Under the pieces are notes generated by a model that worked only from the letters and a program-made list of their open reading frames with translations, was not told the DNA's origin and did no database searches. 64,000 bases of DNA from Actinophytocola xinjiangensis. Lineage in GTDB: Bacteria; Actinomycetota; Actinomycetes; Mycobacteriales; Pseudonocardiaceae. Position numbers and translations under genes: made by a program. Position 1 is the stretch's first letter. Each line of letters begins with the position of its first letter. The stretch covers positions 185,031 to 249,030 of the forward strand of contig NZ_MSIF01000013.1 in NCBI RefSeq assembly GCF_001921215.1, in the 5' to 3' direction. Positions 27,550 through 37,247 of the stretch are shown here, one piece after another.

Positions 27550-29106
27550 ATGACCAGGCCCGACCAGCGCACCCGCGCGATGCGCGCCGGGCTGTTGTTC
27601 GCCACGTTCGTCTGCGCGGCCTGCGGCCTGGTCTACGAACTCGCCCTGGTGGCCCAGGGCTCGTACCTGCTCGGCGACTCGGTCACCCAGGCGTCGGTGG
27701 TCATCGCCACCATGGTGTTCGCCATGGGGATCGGTTCGCTGGCGGCGAAACCGTTGCAGCGCAGGGCGTTGGCGAGTTTCGCGGTGGTCGAGGCGGTGCT
27801 CGCGCTGGTCGGCGGGCTGTCGGTGCTCGGCCTGCACGCCGCGTTCACCTGGCTCGACCTGTACTGGCCGGCGCTGATCCTCATCTCGACGCTGGTCGGT
27901 CTGCTGATCGGCGCCGAGATCCCGCTGCTGATGACGCTGCTGCAGCGCATCCGCCGCCAGGACGCCGGCTCGGCGACCGCCGACCTGTTCGCCGCCGACT
28001 ACGTGGGGGCGCTGGTCGGTGGTCTGGCGTTCCCGTTCCTGCTGCTGCCGCTGCTGGGGCAGACCAGGGGGGCGCTGGTCGTCGGCATGGTCAACGCGGT
28101 GGCCGGGGCGTGTGTGGTGCTGTTCCTGTTCGCCAGGACGGTCTCGCGTCGCCGCCGGGCGGCCGTGGCGGGCGGCACGCTGGCCGTGCTGGCGGTGCTC
28201 GGGGTGGCCTTCGCCGGCAGCGACGCGTTCCTGCGGTACTCCCGGGACGTGCTCTACGACGACCCGGTGGTGCACGCCGAGACCTCGTCGTACCAGGAGA
28301 TCGTGCTGACCCGGTCGTCGCCGATCGCCAAGGGGCAGCCGGACACCCGGCTGTTCCTCAACGGGGACCTGCAGTTCTCCTCGATCGACGAGTACCGGTA
28401 CCACGAGGCGCTGGTGCACCCGGCGTTGTCGGGCCGGCGTGACCGGGTGCTGATCCTGGGCGGTGGGGACGGGCTGGCGCTGCGCGAGGTGCTGCGGTAC
28501 CCGGACGTGCGGGAGGTCGTCGAGGTCGAGCTCGACCCGGCGGTGCTGCGGCTGGCCAGACAGGATCCCCGGCTGACCGAGCTGAACGGGCACTCGCTGG
28601 ACGACCCTCGGGTGCGGGTGGTGGCCGACGACGCGTTCTCCTGGCTGCGGGGCAACACCGACCGGTTCGACGCGATCATCGTGGACATGCCGGATCCGGA
28701 CTCCACCGCCACGGCCAAGCTGTACTCGCAGGAGTTCTACCTGCTGACGCGGCGGGCGATGGCCGAGGGCGGGCAGATGGTCGTCCAGTCCGGCTCGCCC
28801 TACTTCGCGCCCCGGACGTTCGACTGTGTCGTGGCGTCGATCCGGGCCGCCGGGCTGGGGGCCACGCCGTACCACGTGTACGTCCCGACGTTCGGGGACT
28901 GGGGTTTCACGCTGGTGCGGGAGGGGACCGAGGCGCCGGAGCTGAGCATCGACCCGCCGGGGAAGCTGCGGTTCCTGGACGAGGCGGGGGTGGCGGCGGC
29001 GACCGTGTTCCCCGCCGACCGGCTGCCCGATCCGTCGGCCCAGCCGTCCACTCTGGACGATCCACGGGTGCTGCGGCTGACCACCGAGGAGTGGCAGCAG
29101 TACTAG
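27550..29106 (+). CDS. speE: Membrane-bound aminopropyltransferase (spermidine-synthase-like)
   Basis: Protein of 518 residues: about seven N-terminal membrane helices (about 12-220) followed by a spermidine-synthase fold (about 230-500). Catalytic-domain landmarks are ILGGGDGLALREVL, VEVELDPAVLRLAR, VVADDAFSWL and IIVDMPDPDS, the last replacing the usual DSSDP-type loop and keeping an acidic residue. It corresponds to Rv2601. The membrane fusion and neighbouring envelope proteins suggest an acceptor at or in the membrane, which is inference. A hairpin follows the stop. Confidence 0.88.
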   Translation: MTRPDQRTRAMRAGLLFATFVCAACGLVYELALVAQGSYLLGDSVTQASVVIATMVFAMGIGSLAAKPLQRRALASFAVVEAVLALVGGLSVLGLHAAFTWLDLYWPALILISTLVGLLIGAEIPLLMTLLQRIRRQDAGSATADLFAADYVGALVGGLAFPFLLLPLLGQTRGALVVGMVNAVAGACVVLFLFARTVSRRRRAAVAGGTLAVLAVLGVAFAGSDAFLRYSRDVLYDDPVVHAETSSYQEIVLTRSSPIAKGQPDTRLFLNGDLQFSSIDEYRYHEALVHPALSGRRDRVLILGGGDGLALREVLRYPDVREVVEVELDPAVLRLARQDPRLTELNGHSLDDPRVRVVADDAFSWLRGNTDRFDAIIVDMPDPDSTATAKLYSQEFYLLTRRAMAEGGQMVVQSGSPYFAPRTFDCVVASIRAAGLGATPYHVYVPTFGDWGFTLVREGTEAPELSIDPPGKLRFLDEAGVAAATVFPADRLPDPSAQPSTLDDPRVLRLTTEEWQQY

Positions 29107-29111
29107 GGTCG

Positions 29112-29136
29112 GTTTTCCGGTCCATTCTCGGAAAAC
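29112..29136 (+). terminator. Hairpin after the aminopropyltransferase operon
   Basis: GTTTTCCG (29112-29119), nine-base loop, CGGAAAAC (29129-29136), 6 bp after the stop. No T tract follows, so it may terminate inefficiently or act as an operator upstream of the xylanase. Bases 29107-29260 are noticeably richer in A and T than their surroundings. Confidence 0.5.
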
Positions 29137-29233
29137 TCGCGGAAGTTGATCGACAGCGACCGGTGAATCGGCGTCAACTGAACACGATTCAGGCTGGTCA
29201 GAATGTTTTCAGGGCTTGTTTCAGAGTCAGTGA

Positions 29234-30667
<1,434 letters not shown>

Positions 30668-30730
30668 GGTCCGCCCCCGAATACTCCGCCGCCGGCACGA
30701 CTCCCGCCCGTGCCGGCGGCGGACCCCACG

Positions 30731-31753
30731 TCAGGCCAGCAGCAGGTTCACGTCCCCGAACTCGTGCCACAGGTAGTCGGCGTTGACCGCCGCCGCGTAG
30801 GTCTCGTCGAGCGCGTCGGTGCCGGCGATCGCCGCCAGCATGTCCAGGTGGGACGCCCGGGGCTCGTGGAACCCCGTCAGCAGACCGGACACCACCCGCA
30901 CCCCGCGTTCGGGGGTGACCACCAGGTCGGTCCACCCGGACGCCGCCGACACCGTCCCGTCCTCGTCGGCGGCGGTCTCCAACGCCCGCACGGCCGTCGT
31001 GCCGACGGCGATCACCCGGCGGCCCTGCGCGCGGGCCGCCGTGACCAGCCGGGCGGACTGCTCGGGCACCGCGAACCGCTCCGGGTAGGGCCGCTCGTGG
31101 GACTCCGGGGACGCCAGCCCGGTGTGCAGCAGCACCGGCGCGAACTGCACCCCCGCCGACACCAGCCGGCTGACCAGCCGGTCGGTGAACGGCCGCGACG
31201 CACTGGGCATCTCGGCGCTGCCCGGCGTCGTGCCGAACACCGTCTGGTAGTAGGACAGCGGCCAGCGCGACGGCACGTACGAGTACCGCACCGGCTCGCC
31301 GTGGGCGGCCAGGTAGTCCGGCACGTCGCGGCCCCCGATGTCCACGTCGGACTCCCAGAGACGGCCGGCCGAGAACGGGACGCGCACCGTCACCCGGCCC
31401 CCGCCGGGCAGCGGGAACCGTTGTCCGGCAACGACATCGGTGGCCCGCTCGGTCGCCGGGCCGCGCACCCGGCGCGGCTCCACCAGCCACCGCCCGGACG
31501 ACAGCTCGGTGGAGAAGTGCACCGCGAGGGCGGCTCCCTCGACCGGCACGGCCGCCGGCATGGTCGCCGACGTGTTCACCACCAGCACGTCCCCGGCCCG
31601 CAGCAGCGCCGGCAGGTCGGTGAACCGGTGGTGGGCCACCCGCCCCTGGTCGCCGACCAGCAGCCGCACCTCGTCGCGGCGCAGGCCCCGTGCCTCCGGC
31701 GGCTCGTGGGCCTCCAGCTCGGCCGGCAGCGTGAAGTCCATGACGGCGGTCAT
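30731..31753 (-). CDS. Divergent QueA-like S-adenosylmethionine:tRNA ribosyltransferase-isomerase
   Basis: Protein of 340 residues with the QueA fold: N-terminal DFTLPAELEAHEPPEARG, GDVLVVNTSATMPAA, SYYQTVFGTTPGSAEMP, RRVIAVGTTAVRALE and LLTGFHEPRASHLDML. Two canonical blocks are altered: the APTAGLHF segment reads MPSASRPF, and the LHVGAGTFxPV segment reads LHTGLASPES. It may therefore not perform the epoxyqueuosine step, and other queuosine genes are absent here. ATG overlaps the stop of the SDR gene (ATGA), so the two are coupled. Confidence 0.8.
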   Translation of the reverse strand: MTAVMDFTLPAELEAHEPPEARGLRRDEVRLLVGDQGRVAHHRFTDLPALLRAGDVLVVNTSATMPAAVPVEGAALAVHFSTELSSGRWLVEPRRVRGPATERATDVVAGQRFPLPGGGRVTVRVPFSAGRLWESDVDIGGRDVPDYLAAHGEPVRYSYVPSRWPLSYYQTVFGTTPGSAEMPSASRPFTDRLVSRLVSAGVQFAPVLLHTGLASPESHERPYPERFAVPEQSARLVTAARAQGRRVIAVGTTAVRALETAADEDGTVSAASGWTDLVVTPERGVRVVSGLLTGFHEPRASHLDMLAAIAGTDALDETYAAAVNADYLWHEFGDVNLLLA

Positions 31754-32436
31754 GCCGGCACGGCCAGGTCGGCCAGCCGCACCCGGCCCGACTCCGGCCG
31801 CGTGTCGACCAGCCGCAGGAACGCGGCGACCACGGTCTCGGGCAGCGGCCGGTCGCTGATGTCCTCGCCGGGGAACGCCTCCTGGTGCATCCGGGTCCGC
31901 AGGTCGCCGGGGTCGACCCGCCACACCCGCAGCGCCGGCTCCTCCTGGGCGAGCACCGCGCTCCACTGCTCGGCGCCGGCCTTCGCCGAGCCGTAGCCGC
32001 CCCAGCCCTCGTAGGCCTCCAGCGCGGCGTCGGAGGTGACCGTGACGACCGCCCCGGCGCGTGCCCGCAGGTCCGGCAGCGCGGCCTGGACCAGCGCCAG
32101 CGGCGCCACGGTGTTGACCTCGTACACGGCGCGCAGCGCGTCGAGCGGGTAGTCGGCCAGCCGGGGCTGCGGGCTGGGCCCGAGGATCCCGGCGTTGTTG
32201 ACCAGCAGGTCCGGGCCACCGAGCCGGCGGGCGTGCTCGACCAGCGCGGCCCGGTGTTCGGGGTCGGTGACGTCCCCGGCGACCGTGACGGCGGCCTCGC
32301 CAAGACGGTCGGCGGCCTCGGCCAGCGCCGTGGCGTCCCGGGCGTCGACGACCAGCCGCCAGCCGGCCCCGGCCAGACCGGCGGACAGGGCGAGTCCCAG
32401 CCCACGGGACGCTCCGGTGACGATCGCGACAGGCAT
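31750..32436 (-). CDS. SDR family oxidoreductase
   Basis: Short-chain dehydrogenase/reductase of 228 residues. Cofactor motif is TGASRGLG, the structural motif NNAG is present, the catalytic Ser is in VTVTSDAAL and the Tyr-Lys pair in YGSAK. VVDARDA after beta-2 has Asp where NAD(H)-preferring members have it. AGAAGGAG about 7 nt upstream fixes ATG 32436. Its stop overlaps the start of the QueA-like gene. The substrate is unknown. Confidence 0.88.
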   Translation of the reverse strand: MPVAIVTGASRGLGLALSAGLAGAGWRLVVDARDATALAEAADRLGEAAVTVAGDVTDPEHRAALVEHARRLGGPDLLVNNAGILGPSPQPRLADYPLDALRAVYEVNTVAPLALVQAALPDLRARAGAVVTVTSDAALEAYEGWGGYGSAKAGAEQWSAVLAQEEPALRVWRVDPGDLRTRMHQEAFPGEDISDRPLPETVVAAFLRLVDTRPESGRVRLADLAVPA

Positions 32437-32582
32437 CTTCGCACTCCTTCTGTTCGGCTCACCGCCGACGCTAGGAGCGGGCGGGCGCCGCGCCATCGGG
32501 CGCGGGCCGGGCGCCGGGTAGGCCGATGGACCTAGGTCTCGTGGCCGATCCGGGCCGCGCGGGACGTGGGTACCGTGGTGAC

Positions 32583-33749
32583 GTGCCCGGATTCGACAGT
32601 CCCGGATTCGACGGTCCCGGATTCGACAGGGAGGAGCTGCGTGCGGTGAGCGCCGCCGTGCTCGCGGTGACCGCCCACCGCTCCGTGCACGACGTGCTGC
32701 GCACGATCCTCACCTCGGCCCGCAAGCTCGTCGGTGCCCGCTACGCCGCGCTCGGAATCCCCGACGGCGCCGGCGGTTTCGCCGAGTTCATCGCCGACGG
32801 CGTCACCGACGAGCAGTGGTCGGCGATCGGCCCGCTGCCACGCACCCACGGCCTGCTGGGCCAACTGCTGCGCGAACCGCACCCGATCCGGCTGGCCGAC
32901 ATCCGCGCGCACCCGAACTTCCGATGGTGGCCGGCCGCGCACCCCGACCTGACCGACTTCCTCGGCGTGCCGATCCTCGACGGCGACGAGTTCGTCGGCG
33001 AGCTGTTCCTGGCCAACAGCTGCCACGAGGGCGGGTTCACCGCCGACGACGAGGAGCTGATGCGGCTGCTGGGCGCGCACGCCGCGATCGCCATCGTCAA
33101 CGCCCGGCTCTACGAACGCGCCCGCGAACTGTCCATCATGGAGGAACGGAACCGGATCGCCAGGGAACTGCACGACGCGGTGACCCAGAAGCTGTTCAGC
33201 CTGCGGCTGACCGTCGACGCCGCCGCCGCGCTGCTGGAGCGCGACCCGGCGCGCGCGGCCACCGAGCTGGCGACCGTGCGCCGGCTGGCGGGGGCGGCCA
33301 CCGAGGAGCTGCGGGCCATCGTCGACGGCCAGCGGCCGGCCGACCTGGCCGGCGACGGCCTGGACATCGCCCTGCGCAAACAGGCCGAGCTGCTCGACCG
33401 GGTGCACACGGCGACGGTCAGCTACACCGCCTGCGACTGTGTGCCCACACTCACCGAGGCCCGGCAGCGGGCGGTCTACCGGGTGGCGCAGGAGGCGACG
33501 CACAACGCGCTGCGGCACGCCGACGCGACCAGGGTGGCGGTGCGGATGGTGGTGCACAACGGTTCCGTCGAGCTGACCGTCAGCGACGACGGCTCCGGCT
33601 TCGACCCGAGGTCGGCGCACGGCGCCGGCCGCCGTCTCGGGCTGGCGTCGATGCGGGAGCGGGCCCGCGCGACCGGCGGGGTGCTCACGGTGCGCTCCGA
33701 ACCGGGAGCCGGCACGACCGTGCGGCTGGTGGTGCCCACCGGTGGCTGA
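32583..33749 (+). CDS. GAF-domain sensor histidine kinase (NarX/DevS type)
   Basis: Soluble histidine kinase of 388 residues: GAF domain about 25-175 (RKLVGARYAALGIPD, GVPILDGDEFVGELFL), HisKA_3 dimerisation domain with phospho-acceptor His about 197 (IARELHDAVTQKLF), and HATPase_c (HNALRHADATRVAVRM, DDGSGFDP, GLASMRERA). One GAF and no membrane segment suggest an intracellular ligand or redox signal. GTG 32583 is used; GTG 32646, with AGGGAGGAG 10 nt upstream, is a credible shorter start. It overlaps the response regulator gene by 8 bp. Confidence 0.88.
   Translation: MPGFDSPGFDGPGFDREELRAVSAAVLAVTAHRSVHDVLRTILTSARKLVGARYAALGIPDGAGGFAEFIADGVTDEQWSAIGPLPRTHGLLGQLLREPHPIRLADIRAHPNFRWWPAAHPDLTDFLGVPILDGDEFVGELFLANSCHEGGFTADDEELMRLLGAHAAIAIVNARLYERARELSIMEERNRIARELHDAVTQKLFSLRLTVDAAAALLERDPARAATELATVRRLAGAATEELRAIVDGQRPADLAGDGLDIALRKQAELLDRVHTATVSYTACDCVPTLTEARQRAVYRVAQEATHNALRHADATRVAVRMVVHNGSVELTVSDDGSGFDPRSAHGAGRRLGLASMRERARATGGVLTVRSEPGAGTTVRLVVPTGG
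32586..32630 (+). repeat. Three tandem 15-bp repeats at the kinase N-terminus
   Basis: Copies at 32586-32600, 32601-32615 and 32616-32630 (CCCGGATTCGACAGT, one base different in copy 2 and the last base in copy 3) encode PGFDS-PGFDG-PGFDR. They lie between two possible start codons, so they may be partly untranslated. Confidence 0.9.
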
Positions 33750-34374
33750 CCGGATCAGGGTGCTCGTGGTGGACGACCATCCCGTTGTGCGCCAAGGACT
33801 GCGCACGTTCCTGGACCTGCAGGAGGACCTGGAGGTGGTCGGCGAGTCGGCCGACGGCCGGGCGTGTGTGGCCGACGCCGAGGCGCTGCGCCCGGACGTG
33901 GTCCTGCTCGACCTGCGGATGCCGGGCGCCGACGGCGTCACCGCGCTGCGCGGGCTGCGGGCGGCCGGCAACCCCGCGCGGGTCCTGGTGATCACCAGCT
34001 TCACCGAGCCGACGGCCGTGCTGCCGGCCGTGCGGGCCGGCGCGAGCGGCTACGTGTACAAGGACGTCGACCCGCCGGCGCTGGCCGCCGCGATCCGCTC
34101 GGTGCACGCCGGCCACGTGCTGCTGCACCCCGACGTCGCCGCGCTGCTGGCCGCCGGCGACGCGCGCCCCGGGCCGGCCGCGCTGACCCCGCGCGAGCGG
34201 GATGTGCTGACCGAGGTGGCCAGGGGCCGGTCGAACCGGGAGATCGCCCGGGCGCTGTCCCTGTCGGAGAAGACGGTGAAGACCCACGTCAGCGCGATCC
34301 TCGGGAAACTGGGGGTACAGGATCGGACGCAGGCGGCGCTGCACGCGGTGCGGACCGGGCTCGTGGAGCCGTGA
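33742..34374 (+). CDS. NarL/LuxR-family response regulator
   Basis: Response regulator of 210 residues: receiver about 1-120 with acidic pair VVDDH, phospho-acceptor Asp57 (VVLLDLRMPG) and Lys in GYVYKDV; C-terminal LuxR-type helix-turn-helix (LTPRERDVLTEVARGRSNRE, SLSEKTVKTHVSAIL). Cognate partner of the GAF kinase, whose gene it overlaps. Targets are unknown; a DevR-like box lies near the kinase start and could be autoregulatory. Its last 86 bp overlap the convergent EamA gene. Confidence 0.92.
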   Translation: MADRIRVLVVDDHPVVRQGLRTFLDLQEDLEVVGESADGRACVADAEALRPDVVLLDLRMPGADGVTALRGLRAAGNPARVLVITSFTEPTAVLPAVRAGASGYVYKDVDPPALAAAIRSVHAGHVLLHPDVAALLAAGDARPGPAALTPRERDVLTEVARGRSNREIARALSLSEKTVKTHVSAILGKLGVQDRTQAALHAVRTGLVEP

Positions 34375-35212
34375 GCCCGGCGAGCACCCCGGCGATGATC
34401 AGCACCCCGGCGCCCAGTTGTACCGCGGTGATCCGCTCGCCGAGGAACACCGCGGCCGCCGCCGTCCCGAACACCGGCACCAGCAGCGAGACCGGCGCGA
34501 CGGTCGAGGCGGAGTAGGTCCGGATCAGGTAGCCCCACACCCCGAACCCGGCGACGGTGGCCAGCAGTCCCACGAAGACCACGGCCCCGACCGCCGGCCA
34601 GGTGACCGTGCGCAGCGCCGCCAGTCCCCGTGCCGGGCCCTCGACCAGCGCCGAGAGCGCGAACAGCGGCGGGGTCGCCAGCGCGCTGACCCACACCATG
34701 AACGCCAGCATGTTCGGCGGGCTGGCGACCCGGGTGGCGACGTTGGACAGCCCCCAGCCGGCGGCCGCCCCCAGCACCAGCAGGAACGCCCCGACCGGGC
34801 TGGCGGCCCCGAGGTCGAACGCGATCAGCCCCACCCCGCCGAGCGCGACCACCAGCCCCAGCACCTGCCGCCACCCGAGCCGCTCGCCGATCAGCGCCAC
34901 GGCGAACAACGCGGTGAACACCGCCTGGGTCTGGAGCACCAGCGAGGACAGGCCAGGCGGCATTCCCGCCGACATGCCGATGAACAGCAGGCTGAACTGC
35001 AGGATCCCCAGCGCGAACGCGACCGCCGCCACCCACCGCCAGCCCACCCCGGGGTGGCGCAGGAACAGGATCGCCGGCACGGCCGACACCAGGAACCGCA
35101 GCGCCGAGAACAGCAGCGGCGGGAAGTGGTCCAGCCCGACCTTGATGACGACGAAGTTGACGCCCCACACGGCGGCGAGGCCCAGCGCGAGCAGCAGGTG
35201 TCGAGGCGCCAT
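34289..35212 (-). CDS. EamA/DMT-family transporter
   Basis: Drug/metabolite transporter of 307 residues with ten predicted helices in two EamA repeats (LGLAAVWGVNFVVIKVGLDH at the N-terminus, VGAFLLVLGAAAGWGLSNVA starting the second half). Members export amino acids or other small metabolites. The last 27 residues (APRARSAPRAAPPAS...) are hydrophilic and lie antisense to the response regulator, so the tail may have arisen by loss of an earlier stop. It is divergent from the AraC-type regulator, its likely controller. Confidence 0.88.
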   Translation of the reverse strand: MAPRHLLLALGLAAVWGVNFVVIKVGLDHFPPLLFSALRFLVSAVPAILFLRHPGVGWRWVAAVAFALGILQFSLLFIGMSAGMPPGLSSLVLQTQAVFTALFAVALIGERLGWRQVLGLVVALGGVGLIAFDLGAASPVGAFLLVLGAAAGWGLSNVATRVASPPNMLAFMVWVSALATPPLFALSALVEGPARGLAALRTVTWPAVGAVVFVGLLATVAGFGVWGYLIRTYSASTVAPVSLLVPVFGTAAAAVFLGERITAVQLGAGVLIIAGVLAGLTAPRARSAPRAAPPASDPVPPVSRGSR

Positions 35213-35393
35213 GCCCTCACCTCACCGGACCCGGGTCGCCGGGCACAAGCCCGGCGACCGTCCGTGCGCGCCACTGTGGACTCGTTAGGCCACCAGTGGG
35301 CGCGGGGTGGCGGTCGGTGACCCTGTGGTCGTCCTCGCTGCGCCATCCCGGTCACGCTGTGGATGAGTTGTCCCACAGGAGGTTGCGGCCGTC

Positions 35394-35399
35394 TATGAT
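35394..35399 (+). promoter_or_regulatory. Putative -10 of the AraC-family regulator
   Basis: TATGAT 9 nt before GTG 35409, giving an essentially leaderless transcript. TTGTCC at 35368-35373 is 20 bp upstream, longer than ideal. The 196-bp spacer to the EamA start has no other clear element. Confidence 0.4.
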
Positions 35400-35408
35400 C
35401 CGTTGACC

Positions 35409-36299
35409 GTGACCGTTGTCCGTTCGGCCGACCCGCTGGCCGAGGTGCTGGCCGGTGTGCGCCCGTCGACGACACGGTTCCTGCGTGCCGAGCTGACCGC
35501 GCCGTGGGGGGTGGAGCTGCCGCCGTCGGTCGGGCCGTCGTTCCTGTTCGTGGCGTCCGGCCGGTGTTGGCTGGGGGAGGACCGGTGGCTGCTGCCCGGT
35601 GACTTCGCGTTCGTGCCGCGTGGCGGCACGTGCCGGATCGCCGACCAGCCGGGCCGACCGGCCGATCCGTTCGGTGCGTTGCGCCGCCGCCAGTTCGGCC
35701 GGCGGTCCTCGTCGCTGCGCCACGGCGGGGGTGGGGCGGCGACGCTGATGGTGTGCGGGGAGGTGGCGCTGGACCAGCCCGACGAGCCGCTGGTGGCGCA
35801 GCTGCCCGGGCTGTTGGTCCTGTCTGGACAGTCGGGCGTGGCGGGGGCGCTGGCCCAGGAGGTGGCCGACGGGGCCGCCGGGGTGGAGACCGTGGTGTGC
35901 CGGCTGGTCGACGTTCTGGTGGTGTCGGTGATTCGGCGGTGGCTGCGTTCCGCGCCGGCCGACGGGTACCTGGGGGCGTTACGGGACCCGCATCTGGGGC
36001 CGGTCCTGGCCAGGATGCACCGCGATCCCGGGTTCGCCTGGTCGGTGTCGACGCTGGCAGCCACCGCCGGGTTGTCGCGCTCGGTGTTCGCCGAACGGTT
36101 CACCGCCACCGTGGGGCGCACGCCGATGGCGTACCTGACGGAGATCCGGATGCGGCTGGCGACCGCCCTGCTGGCCGACGGGCTGGCGCCGGGACAGGTC
36201 GCCGCCCGGGCCGGTTACGACTCCGTCGCCGCGTTCTCCCGGGCGTTCAAGCGGGTGACCGGGCGGTCTCCCGCCGTGGTGCGCCGGGGCCTTGGCTGA
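35409..36299 (+). CDS. AraC-family transcriptional regulator
   Basis: Regulator of 296 residues: N-terminal cupin-type sensor domain of the Cupin_6 class (FLFVASGRCWLGEDRWLLPG, GDFAFVPRGGTCRI) and two C-terminal AraC helix-turn-helices (WSVSTLAATAGLSRSVFAER and PGQVAARAGYDSVAAFSRAF, then KRVTGRSPAVVRRG). Cupin_6 regulators usually control a neighbouring transporter or oxidoreductase; the divergent EamA gene is the obvious candidate. GTG 35409 is chosen because of the TATGAT; TTG 35403 is possible. Confidence 0.9.
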   Translation: MTVVRSADPLAEVLAGVRPSTTRFLRAELTAPWGVELPPSVGPSFLFVASGRCWLGEDRWLLPGDFAFVPRGGTCRIADQPGRPADPFGALRRRQFGRRSSSLRHGGGGAATLMVCGEVALDQPDEPLVAQLPGLLVLSGQSGVAGALAQEVADGAAGVETVVCRLVDVLVVSVIRRWLRSAPADGYLGALRDPHLGPVLARMHRDPGFAWSVSTLAATAGLSRSVFAERFTATVGRTPMAYLTEIRMRLATALLADGLAPGQVAARAGYDSVAAFSRAFKRVTGRSPAVVRRGLG

Positions 36300-36309
36300 A
36301 CTCGGGACC

Positions 36310-37215
36310 TCACGCCGGGACCCAGTCGGTGTTGGCGCCGCAGAGAACCAGGCAGGCGTTCTCCCCGGGGACCGCGCCGTTGAGCCAGGCGGCGAACGGC
36401 ACGGCCCCGGCCAGCTCCACCGCCAGCCGGAACTCCTCCCACAGCCGGTCGCGGGCGGCGACGATCTGCTCGTCGGTCACCACCACCGACGCCGCGTCCC
36501 CCAGCAGCGCGAAGGGCAACTCGCCGACCCGGGTCGCGCCCAGCGCCGAGCTGGCTACGGAGTCCACAGTGGAGTCAACGGGCCGGCCGGCGGCGACGGC
36601 GTGGTGGAACGCCGAGCACCCCACCGGTTCGACCGCCACCACCCGCCGGCCACCGGCGCCCAGGGCGGTACCGGCGGCCAGCCCACCGCCTCCGACGGCC
36701 ACCACCACGGTGTCCACATCGGACGCCTCGGCGACGATCTCGGCCGCGCACGTTCCCTGACCGGCGATCACGAACGGGTCGTCGTAGGCCGGCACGTACC
36801 GCCGGCCCGGGGATCCGGCGGCGGCCAGCGCCGCCCGCGCCGCCTCGGCGTACGTCGCGCCGTGGCGCACGAGCCGCGCCCCGGTCGCCTCGATCCGCCT
36901 GGCCTTCGCCGAGGGCACCGACTCCGGCACGTACACCGTCGCCGGCAGGTCGAGCACGGCCGCCGCCGTGGCCACCGCCAGGCCGTGGTTGCCGCCGGAC
37001 GCGGTGACGACCAGGTCCGGGCGCGGGCCGGCGAGCAGCGCGTTGAGCGCGCCCCGGAACTTGAACGACCCGGTGACCTGGAGCTGCTCCAGCTTGAACA
37101 CCACCGGCCGGCCGTCGACCCGCGCCCGCAGCACCGGGGTGCGGCGCGCGTGGGGACGGATCCGGGCGGCGGCCCGGTCGACGTCAGCCGGTACCGGCGT
37201 CTGGACGGAGAGCAT
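36310..37215 (-). CDS. PLP-dependent threonine/serine dehydratase family protein
   Basis: Fold-type II PLP enzyme of 301 residues. PLP Lys is in GSFKFRGALN, the phosphate-binding loop is GGGGLAAG and the substrate loop is TASGGNHGLAVA. It resembles catabolic threonine dehydratase or serine racemase/dehydratase without an ACT domain, so it is unlikely to be the feedback-regulated biosynthetic IlvA. GAGG about 8 nt upstream supports ATG 37215. It converges on the AraC gene 10 bp away and is divergent from the membrane-protein gene. Confidence 0.85.
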   Translation of the reverse strand: MLSVQTPVPADVDRAAARIRPHARRTPVLRARVDGRPVVFKLEQLQVTGSFKFRGALNALLAGPRPDLVVTASGGNHGLAVATAAAVLDLPATVYVPESVPSAKARRIEATGARLVRHGATYAEAARAALAAAGSPGRRYVPAYDDPFVIAGQGTCAAEIVAEASDVDTVVVAVGGGGLAAGTALGAGGRRVVAVEPVGCSAFHHAVAAGRPVDSTVDSVASSALGATRVGELPFALLGDAASVVVTDEQIVAARDRLWEEFRLAVELAGAVPFAAWLNGAVPGENACLVLCGANTDWVPA

Positions 37216-37247
37216 CGTGACATCCTCGGGGCACAGGAGGTGGCGGG

